Source: a bacterium (GTDB lineage: Bacteria; Patescibacteriota; Minisyncoccia; UBA6257; 2-01-FULL-56-20). Taken from it: a stretch of DNA of 48,128 bases. The stretch is from positions 1 through 48,128 of the forward strand of contig JAKALK010000001.1 of the NCBI GenBank assembly GCA_021813155.1. The letters run 5' to 3'. The notes under the pieces were generated by a model. That model saw nothing but the letters and a program-made list of their open reading frames with translations, did not search any database and had not been told where the DNA came from. How positions within the stretch are numbered: the stretch's first letter is position 1; every line of letters begins with the position of its first letter. This document shows positions 42,286-48,128 of the stretch, piece by piece. The translations under genes were made by a program, and so were the position numbers.

Positions 42286-43572
42286 ATGGCCAAAGCACCG
42301 TCTGCTACAAACGGCATTAATCGACTGGCTGAAATCCTCGGCCTCTCGGAGAGTAACGGTCAGTACCAATACCGCTATGAAGGAAGGCTGATCCCTCTTG
42401 ATGCCATTAACGTCCTACCCCAACCTCGGCGCACCTTCGAAGACATCGAACTCTTAGCCATCGACATCGCTGACAAAGGGATCTTAAATCCCCTCACAAT
42501 TGCCGAGTTCAACCCAGAGAGCGCCACCCGCTATCTTACTGCCATCAATGCCCTATGGGGAACTTCTTTCTCCATAATAAACCTGAAACTGGGCAAGAAA
42601 GGAAACGGCAGAAAAAGATATCACGTTCTCTTAGCCGGCGAAAGACGCTTTCGATCCTGCCTCCACCTTTGGGAAAGAGGATGCGCGAAATGCCAAGAGA
42701 CTCACGGAACTGAGCCGCCTGGCACTTGCTTTAGACGCCACTTCGGAGAAGAAGGAGTGAGAGCCAGCATCTGCGTCAACATCCCGCCACTATCCGCTCT
42801 CTTCCTCCAACTCTCGGAAAACACGCATATGCGCGTTCCCCCTGAAGAAGAAGCGGAAGTTTACAGTATGCTTTTCCACCTAGTCCGGAGAGCTGACCCT
42901 AAATTCTCGATGGCGAGATTTGCCGAAAGTGTCGGTCGAAGCCCGAGCGCTATCAGAAACGCCCTTCTCTTCACCGAACTACCCGAGTCAATTCGGGGAC
43001 GAGTCGGGTCAAGCAATAACAGAATCCCCTATGGCATCGCCATAGAGCTCGCTCGACTCCAGAGAGAAGGCGTGAGCGAAGAAGATCTCACCTTATGGGC
43101 TCTGCGATCCATCGCTCAAGACTCTAAAGTTGAAGACTTCCATGAGAGTGTGACGAGGTTCATCGCTAACCGCAATTCCGGCCAAGCCAGTCTTCTAGAG
43201 ATTATGGACGCAGAAAGCGAACGAGTTCTAGCCTACACTCTAGTCCGTCAAGTAGTCGAACGGAAGTCAATCCTCGCTCTTTGGGCCTGGGTTCACTACG
43301 TCCGCCGAGTTATTACTCTTTTTGAAGATGGACAACTCGGCCAAGAGGATTCTCCGTTTTCAAAAAGAAGTCCGCTCCGATTACTTCGTAATCTCTCCCT
43401 CTTAATGAGAGATAATCTCATCCCCCACTTGAAGAGTGCCGCGCCGCACTCAAGTTGGGTCGACGAAGCAAAGAACACCTTGGATGAAGCAATTCGCGTC
43501 TCCGAATCACTTGGAGCCGAAGGAGAACCGCTACTCACCGAGGACATTCCCACCCTAGGAGGCAGTTCGTGA
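42286..43572 (+). CDS. ParB/Spo0J-like protein with a cysteine-histidine insertion (cassette gene 3)
   Basis: A 428-residue protein. The ParB N-terminal domain covers about 35-175: IPLDAINVLPQPRRTFEDIELL, DKGILNPLTIAEF, and the nucleotide-binding arginine patch LLAGERRFRS (GERRFR at 119-124). After it comes an insertion with C133, C136, H140, C148 and H152, suggestive of a zinc site. The SEN motif (177-179) and an HTH (about 207-238: FSMARFAESVGRSPSAIRN) follow, then a helical C-terminal half. ParB proteins bind parS DNA and CTP; this one is a lone ParB with no ParA and no parS palindrome in view. It has a strong Shine-Dalgarno and its own terminator, and is GC-richer than neighbours (57% in a sampled row). 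It may not be a chromosome-partition protein. Confidence 0.8.
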   Translation: MAKAPSATNGINRLAEILGLSESNGQYQYRYEGRLIPLDAINVLPQPRRTFEDIELLAIDIADKGILNPLTIAEFNPESATRYLTAINALWGTSFSIINLKLGKKGNGRKRYHVLLAGERRFRSCLHLWERGCAKCQETHGTEPPGTCFRRHFGEEGVRASICVNIPPLSALFLQLSENTHMRVPPEEEAEVYSMLFHLVRRADPKFSMARFAESVGRSPSAIRNALLFTELPESIRGRVGSSNNRIPYGIAIELARLQREGVSEEDLTLWALRSIAQDSKVEDFHESVTRFIANRNSGQASLLEIMDAESERVLAYTLVRQVVERKSILALWAWVHYVRRVITLFEDGQLGQEDSPFSKRSPLRLLRNLSLLMRDNLIPHLKSAAPHSSWVDEAKNTLDEAIRVSESLGAEGEPLLTEDIPTLGGSS

Positions 43573-43586
43573 AAACGACTGCCTCC
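43558..43586 (+). terminator. Terminator overlapping the ParB-like stop codon
   Basis: GGAGGCAGT (43558-43566) pairs with ACTGCCTCC (43578-43586). An inner CGT/ACG closes a GAAA tetraloop. The TGA stop (43570-43572) lies inside. TTCCAATTTGTT follows. Confidence 0.75.
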
Positions 43587-43755
43587 TTCCAATTTGTTAT
43601 ACTTAAACAAATGTCCCGCTATCAAAAATTTCTCCCCATTAATTGGTATTATCGCAAAGATTCTTAACAAGAAATGAAGCAAAGCCCTTTATTAAGAAAA
43701 GCAACGAACCCCTCGTAGAAGCGAAACTTAGAGAGTGACTAGATAATTATAAGAA

Positions 43756-44160
43756 ATGAAAACCTCGGGAAATTTAATCCTCCTCTTCTCACGTTTCTCT
43801 TTATTTATCGTCTTCTTTTGGTTCGGACTCCTAAAAATTATCGGAACAAGTCCAGCTAACCCGCTAGTAAAAAACCTTTTTGAAAAAACCGTCCCCTTTT
43901 TTAAATTCGAAACCTTTATTCTCCTCTTCGGCGCCTACGAAATGATTCTGGGCCTTATTTTTTTAATTCCCAGATTAGAAAAGATTGCCATCATCCTTTT
44001 TATCCCCCATATGATCACCACTTTCCTACCTCTCTTTTTCCTAAAAGCCTCAACATGGCAAGGACTTCTTACGCCAACCCTTGAAGGACAATATATCATC
44101 AAAAACTTAGTCTTAATCGCTCTCGCCCTGAACCTCGCTTTCCCCAACCCCAAAAAATAG
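43756..44160 (+). CDS. DoxX/YkgB-like small membrane protein
   Basis: A 134-residue protein with four hydrophobic segments, at about residues 8-28, 50-70, 75-97 and 110-130. The pattern SLFIVFFWFGLLKIIG and GAYEMILGLIFLIPRL is like the DoxX-type or YkgB-type families, which include membrane proteins tied to redox or stress functions. No residue allows a reaction to be named. It precedes the ATP synthase genes by about 80 bases, on the same strand. A weak -10 (GATAAT) is 8 bases before the ATG. Confidence 0.7.
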   Translation: MKTSGNLILLFSRFSLFIVFFWFGLLKIIGTSPANPLVKNLFEKTVPFFKFETFILLFGAYEMILGLIFLIPRLEKIAIILFIPHMITTFLPLFFLKASTWQGLLTPTLEGQYIIKNLVLIALALNLAFPNPKK

Positions 44161-44190
44161 CCCTCTCTTCCAAATTACCGAGAAATTTAG

Positions 44191-44229
44191 TAAAATATGC
44201 GCGCCTAGTCCTCTTAGCTAGGGGTAGGC
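44191..44229 (+). promoter_or_regulatory. atp operon promoter -10 and leader hairpin
   Basis: TAAAAT (44191-44196) is a 5/6 -10 match. The predicted start is about 44203, which is the base of a hairpin GCCTA-gt-CCTC / GGGG-TAGGC (44203-44229) with a 2-base bulge. The ATG is 12 bases past it and has no Shine-Dalgarno. The hairpin could stabilise the mRNA or affect initiation. Confidence 0.5.
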
Positions 44230-44240
44230 CTTAGATTAAA

Positions 44241-44993
44241 ATGCACGAGATATCCTTAAGGGCTGAAGAAATTTTTCGAATCGGAAATTGGCCAATTACG
44301 AACGCCCTCCTCCTTTCTTTTGTGAGCCTTATTACGCTTATCCTTATAGGCATTTTAATAAAAAGAGGTTTAAAAATAGTGCCGGGTAAACTCCAGAGCA
44401 TTTTTGAGCTCCTTTTAGAACAAATATTTAAATTAATGGATTCGGTCCTTGGAGAAAGAAAACTATCTGAAAAATATCTGCCTTTGGTTGCTACCATCTT
44501 CCTTTTTATAATGACCTCAAACTGGCTCGGCCTTTTCCCTGTAATCGGCCCGATCGGCTTAAACGCCGTTCATGAAGGGAAAACTTCTTTCATCCCCCTC
44601 TTCCGCTCTCCCGCCAGCGACTTGAATTTCACTATGGGCCTCGCCATCATCGCCCTAATTTCAATCAATTTGCTCGGCGTCTTTGCCATCGGTTTCAAAA
44701 AACATTTCGGTAAATTCTTTAATTTTCATAAACCCTTCCCGGTAATTTCTTTCATTGGAATTCTTGAATTTCTATCGGAATTTGTTAAAATTGTGTCGTT
44801 CTCGTTCAGGTTGTTCGGGAATGTTTTTGCGGGAGAGGTGCTTCTATTAATTGTTGGATTCCTTGTCCCATATTTAGTACCTCTACCCTTCCTCTTTTTA
44901 GAGGTTTTCGTAGGCTTCATTCAAGCCTTCATTTTTTCAATGCTCACCTTAGTTTTTATCGCTATGGCGGTAAAACATGAAGGAGAACATTAA
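44241..44993 (+). CDS. atpB: ATP synthase F0 subunit a
   Basis: A 250-residue membrane subunit that forms the proton half-channels. The conserved arginine is in FSFRLFGNVFAGEVLLLIV near residue 190. The N-terminal MHEISLRAEEIFRIGNWPITNA is outside or at the membrane edge and is typical. The C-terminal helix has FVGFIQAFIFSMLTLVFI. It opens the atp operon: a, c, b, delta, alpha, gamma. No atpI precedes it; the preceding gene is DoxX-like. Confidence 0.96.
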   Translation: MHEISLRAEEIFRIGNWPITNALLLSFVSLITLILIGILIKRGLKIVPGKLQSIFELLLEQIFKLMDSVLGERKLSEKYLPLVATIFLFIMTSNWLGLFPVIGPIGLNAVHEGKTSFIPLFRSPASDLNFTMGLAIIALISINLLGVFAIGFKKHFGKFFNFHKPFPVISFIGILEFLSEFVKIVSFSFRLFGNVFAGEVLLLIVGFLVPYLVPLPFLFLEVFVGFIQAFIFSMLTLVFIAMAVKHEGEH

Positions 44994-45014
44994 AATAAAG
45001 GTCGTACCTTTTAA

Positions 45015-45281
<267 letters not shown>

Positions 45282-45306
45282 TTAATATTAAAGACGAGCT
45301 AAAACA

Positions 45307-45810
45307 ATGACCGAGTTAGTCCATCAATTAGGCCTGGACTGGAAGCTCCTCTTATCTCAGGGAGTAAATTTTTTAATTCTACTCACTGTTTTAACCATGC
45401 TCGTCTATCGACCGCTCTCAAAACTCATCGAAGAGCGGCGTAAAAAAATCGAATTCGGACTGATGGGCGCCGAGGAAGCAGAAAAACGCCTCAAAGAAAT
45501 TGACAGGATTAAAAGCGAAAAAATTGGAGAGGCTGAAAAGATCGCCTTAAACATTGTTGGTGAGTCAGAAAAAAGGGGGCAAAAAAGATTTGATGAAATC
45601 GTAAAAATTGCCGAAGTTAGGGCCAACGAGGTTTTAGTCGACGCGGCTAAAGTCGCCGAACACAAGAAACAAGAAGAACTAGCTCGGCTCACCGAAAAAG
45701 CAGGGCTTCTAATCAAGCAAGCTATCATTAAAACGGTCGAATTAGATCCTAAACACATCGACGAGAAACTTGTAAGCGAAGCTGCCCGAATCATCAAAGA
45801 GCAAGCATGA
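45307..45810 (+). CDS. atpF: ATP synthase F0 subunit b
   Basis: A 167-residue peripheral-stalk subunit. One N-terminal membrane helix (residues 14-34, LLSQGVNFLILLTVLTMLVY) is followed by a long charged dimerising helix (RPLSKLIEERRKKIEFGLMG, EAEKRLKEIDRIKSEK). It begins 25 bases after atpE and overlaps atpH by 4 bases (ATGA), giving translational coupling. Confidence 0.94.
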   Translation: MTELVHQLGLDWKLLLSQGVNFLILLTVLTMLVYRPLSKLIEERRKKIEFGLMGAEEAEKRLKEIDRIKSEKIGEAEKIALNIVGESEKRGQKRFDEIVKIAEVRANEVLVDAAKVAEHKKQEELARLTEKAGLLIKQAIIKTVELDPKHIDEKLVSEAARIIKEQA

Positions 45811-46181
45811 AATATCGAGCTGAAAATTACGCCGAAAGTTTAAGCCGGGCCCTAACTAAACATCCAAACAAAAGCGACGTACTCACTAAAAACTTCGCCC
45901 GCCTTTTGAAGAAAAACGGAGACTTAAATCTCTTCCCCAAGATTGTAGAAAACCTAAGGGTTATTCTTATTAAAAAAAGAGGCGGTCATCGAGTAAAAAT
46001 TGAGTTTGCTCGCGAACCGGAAAAAGATCAATTAAAAAGAATCACTTCTGTCTTCAACTCTGAAGACGTGATTGAAACCTATCTAAATCCCGAACTTGTT
46101 GCTGGAACAAGAATTACCATCGACGGCGAGCGCGAACTCGACAATTCCCTATCTCGTAAACTTCACAAGTTATTCTGTTGA
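45807..46181 (+). CDS. atpH: ATP synthase F1 subunit delta, short
   Basis: A 124-residue subunit joining the peripheral stalk to the top of F1. It begins [20 protein letters not shown] and ends in the family motif [20 protein letters not shown]. It is about 50 residues shorter than the usual 175-180, mainly because the N-terminal helical domain is reduced, a trend seen in small candidate-phyla genomes. It overlaps atpF by 4 bases at its start and the TTG frame of atpA at its end. Confidence 0.9.
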   Translation: MKYRAENYAESLSRALTKHPNKSDVLTKNFARLLKKNGDLNLFPKIVENLRVILIKKRGGHRVKIEFAREPEKDQLKRITSVFNSEDVIETYLNPELVAGTRITIDGERELDNSLSRKLHKLFC

Positions 46182-46222
46182 AATATAAGCAACGCCTTGA
46201 AAAAGTATTTCTAAGCAAACTT

Positions 46223-47755
46223 ATGTCATACGACATTATCGAAAAACTAAAAAAAGAAATCGAAGGCTTTAAGGATGAAGCTGAATTTAAAAATGTAGGC
46301 CTTGTCACTGAAACCGCTGACGGCATCGCCAAAATCACCGGTCTCCCCAATACTCTCTCGCAAGAAATTCTAACCATCGAAACTAAAAGTGGCGACGTCT
46401 CCGCTTTAGCTTCTAATCTTGAGGAAGCCTCAATCGGCACGATCATCCTTGGCGACTACGAAAAAGTAAAAATCGGAGACCGCGTACGCCAAACTGGAAA
46501 AGTTTTATCCATCAAAGTTGGCGACGAATTAATCGGCCGCGTCGTAGATCCATTAGGTAACCCTTTAGATAATAAAGGTTCTATTTTCAAAAATCCTGAA
46601 AAAGCTCCGAATTACCCCCTTGAAAAAACCGCCCCCTCCGTCATCGACCGCGAATCAGTTAAAGTTCCAGTTCATACTGGTCTTAAAGCCATCGATGCAA
46701 TGATCCCCATTGGGCGCGGGCAAAGAGAACTTATCATTGGAGACCGTTCGACTGGCAAAACCGCAATTGCCCTGGATGTTATTCTAAACCAAGCCCAAGA
46801 CCCTGGCCGCCCCCAAATCATCTGCGTCTATGTAGCCATCGGCCAGAAAAATTCAAAGATTGCTAAAATTGTAAAAACCCTGGAAGATGCCGGCGCTATG
46901 AAGTATACCGTAGTTGTCTCCGCCCCCGCTTCCGCTCCAGCCTCTCTTCAGTATTTAGCGCCCTTCACTGGCTGTGCTATCGGCGAATACTTTATGGACA
47001 AAAGTAAAGATGCTCTGGTTATCTACGACGATCTTTCAAAGCACGCTCAAAGCTATCGAGAGCTATCCCTACTTCTCCGTCGCCCCCCGGGTCGCGAAGC
47101 CTATCCAGGAGACATTTTTTACCTTCACTCCCGCCTTCTTGAACGCGCCGCTAAGCTTTCTAAGGAAAAAGGTGGCGGCTCCTTAACCGCCCTTCCTATT
47201 ATCGAAACCCAGCTCGGCGATGTTTCCGCCTACATTCCTACTAATGTCATCTCCATCACTGATGGGCAAATTTATCTTGAGTCTAGTCTTTTCTATCAGG
47301 GTCTCCGTCCGGCTGTAAACGTAGGGCTGTCCGTATCTCGTGTTGGTTCTTCAGCCCAGACTAAAGCTATGAAAAAAGTGGCTGGTCGCTTAAGACTTGA
47401 GTTGGCCCAATTTAGGGAACTCCAAGCCTTTGTCCAGTTCGCCTCTGATCTAGACGAAAACACTAAAAAGAAAATAGATCGTGGAGAGAGACTCACTGAA
47501 ATCTTAAAACAAAACGATCGAGAGCCAACCTCCTTTGAAAAGCAGGTCGTAATCCTCTACGCCGGCATTAATGGTTATCTTGACGACATTCCCAAAAACC
47601 GGATTAAGGAATTCGAAACAAAATTCACCGACTACCTTGAAAAAATCCACCGAGAAAAAATCCTTTCCTTAATTGAAAAATCAAATGAGCTAACCGAAGA
47701 AGCTGAAAAAAACTTGAAAAACGCCCTCGAAGAATTTAAACGAATTTTCACTTAA
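46223..47755 (+). CDS. atpA: ATP synthase F1 subunit alpha
   Basis: A 510-residue non-catalytic nucleotide-binding subunit. Walker A is [18 protein letters not shown] (the usual GDRQTGKT with Q to S). The Walker B region is [21 protein letters not shown] and the signature [23 protein letters not shown]. The start was set to the ATG at 46223 ([16 protein letters not shown]) and not to an upstream TTG at 46178 that overlaps the delta stop. The gap of about 40 bases to delta is normal. It is followed by the gamma gene 2 bases later. Confidence 0.96.
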   Translation: MSYDIIEKLKKEIEGFKDEAEFKNVGLVTETADGIAKITGLPNTLSQEILTIETKSGDVSALASNLEEASIGTIILGDYEKVKIGDRVRQTGKVLSIKVGDELIGRVVDPLGNPLDNKGSIFKNPEKAPNYPLEKTAPSVIDRESVKVPVHTGLKAIDAMIPIGRGQRELIIGDRSTGKTAIALDVILNQAQDPGRPQIICVYVAIGQKNSKIAKIVKTLEDAGAMKYTVVVSAPASAPASLQYLAPFTGCAIGEYFMDKSKDALVIYDDLSKHAQSYRELSLLLRRPPGREAYPGDIFYLHSRLLERAAKLSKEKGGGSLTALPIIETQLGDVSAYIPTNVISITDGQIYLESSLFYQGLRPAVNVGLSVSRVGSSAQTKAMKKVAGRLRLELAQFRELQAFVQFASDLDENTKKKIDRGERLTEILKQNDREPTSFEKQVVILYAGINGYLDDIPKNRIKEFETKFTDYLEKIHREKILSLIEKSNELTEEAEKNLKNALEEFKRIFT

Positions 47756-47757
47756 TT

Positions 47758-48128
47758 ATGGAATCCCTTCAAAGCATCAAATCAAGACTCAGAGCTGTGA
47801 AAAATGTCGGCCAAATTACCAAAGCCATGGAGGTAGTTTCCGCTACCAAGATGCGCCGAGCCCAGGAAATTGCTTTGAATTCACGCGCCTATGCCTTTAC
47901 GGCCCTTCATTTATTAGAAAAATTAGCTAGAAACAATCCCGTCCAAAACACCCTGACTACCGAACGACCAGTTAAAAAAACTTGCCTAGTTATTGTCGCT
48001 TCTGATAAGGGTCTAACCGGCGCCTTCAATACTCAAGTCTTTCGTGCTACCGACCGATTCCTAACCAAAGAAAACTTAAAGAGCGAATCTCTCGACGTCA
48101 TCACCATCGGCAAAAAATCAACCATGTA
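47758..48128 (+). CDS. atpG: ATP synthase F1 subunit gamma, N-terminal part
   Basis: Starts 2 bases after atpA and is cut by the window end. It begins MESLQSIKSRLRAVKNVGQI, continuing with TKAMEVVSATKMRRAQE, the coiled-coil rotor helix motif. SDKGLTGAFNT replaces the usual SDRGLCGAFN. About 123 residues are present. The catalytic beta and epsilon genes must lie further right. Confidence 0.94.
   Translation, partial: MESLQSIKSRLRAVKNVGQITKAMEVVSATKMRRAQEIALNSRAYAFTALHLLEKLARNNPVQNTLTTERPVKKTCLVIVASDKGLTGAFNTQVFRATDRFLTKENLKSESLDVITIGKKSTM

Noticed and set aside
43611..43667. An 18-residue ATG frame (MSRYQKFLPINWYYRKDS) after the ParB-like gene.
   Set aside because: No ribosome site or promoter decides it, and it lies after the terminator in an A+T-rich gap. 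Short frames of this size arise by chance.
42204..43755. parS sites near the ParB-like gene.
   Set aside because: No TGTTTCACGTGAAACA-like palindrome was seen.
46178..46222. TTG start for atpA overlapping the delta stop.
   Set aside because: The residues before MSYDII do not fit the alpha subunit N-terminus. The ATG at 46223 does.

Overview
The window looks like a piece of a Patescibacteria (Candidate Phyla Radiation) chromosome, most likely a Parcubacteria-type lineage. This rests on protein style and not on a marker tree: the LeuS N-terminus with HVGN in place of HIGH, a short ATP synthase delta subunit, a murein hydrolase that fuses a long coiled coil to a lytic-transglycosylase-like domain, DUF192 and lamin-tail surface proteins, a class II ribonucleotide reductase, and few Shine-Dalgarno sites. 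The standard code (11) fits every gene; TGA is used as stop.

Layout. Positions 1-1031 hold the start of leuS (minus) and a divergent maf. From 1104 to 36084 every gene is on the minus strand: an orphan protein, tatD, metG, a membrane protein, an M16 peptidase, a murein hydrolase, rplY, an uncharacterised 418-residue protein coupled to a PfkB kinase, a CapA-like protein, a dockerin-bearing surface protein, a non-oxidative pentose phosphate operon (rpiB-rpe-tktN-tktC), four large secreted modular proteins in tandem (19167-31492), then a small unknown protein, gapA, a DUF192 protein, a SpoU methyltransferase, a small membrane protein and a lamin-tail protein. Orientation flips at about 36.1-36.5 kb. 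The plus-strand side holds a class II ribonucleotide reductase, tRNA-Asn, a polyamine pair (speD plus a branched-polyamine-synthase-like gene), a small conserved-looking protein, uppP, a ParB-like protein, a DoxX-like protein and the start of the F-type ATP synthase operon (atpB-E-F-H-A-G, cut at the window end). One orphan gene at 40835-41311 is on the minus strand.

How the parts fit. The pentose phosphate operon, GapDH and a sugar kinase suggest an organism that interconverts sugar phosphates and uses lower glycolysis. ATP synthase, UppP, the murein hydrolase and the secreted proteins serve the envelope. The five surface proteins share a small module set: an SH3-like fold recognised by a GGP...WW...DGW pattern, PKD folds, a Kre9/Knh1-like SPNGGE..W fold and peptidoglycan-binding folds. 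They look like a shuffled cell-surface repertoire.

Most unusual observations: (i) three GC-richer orphan genes (1104-1967, 40835-41311, 42286-43572), each built as a stand-alone cassette with a near-consensus -35, a strong Shine-Dalgarno and an abutting terminator, unlike nearly all neighbours; (ii) an in-frame palindromic insertion in leuS; (iii) a 42-base perfect duplication directly before two unrelated start codons; (iv) the speD/BpsA-like pair; (v) several start codons lying only 6-7 bases after a -10 box, suggesting leaderless mRNAs.
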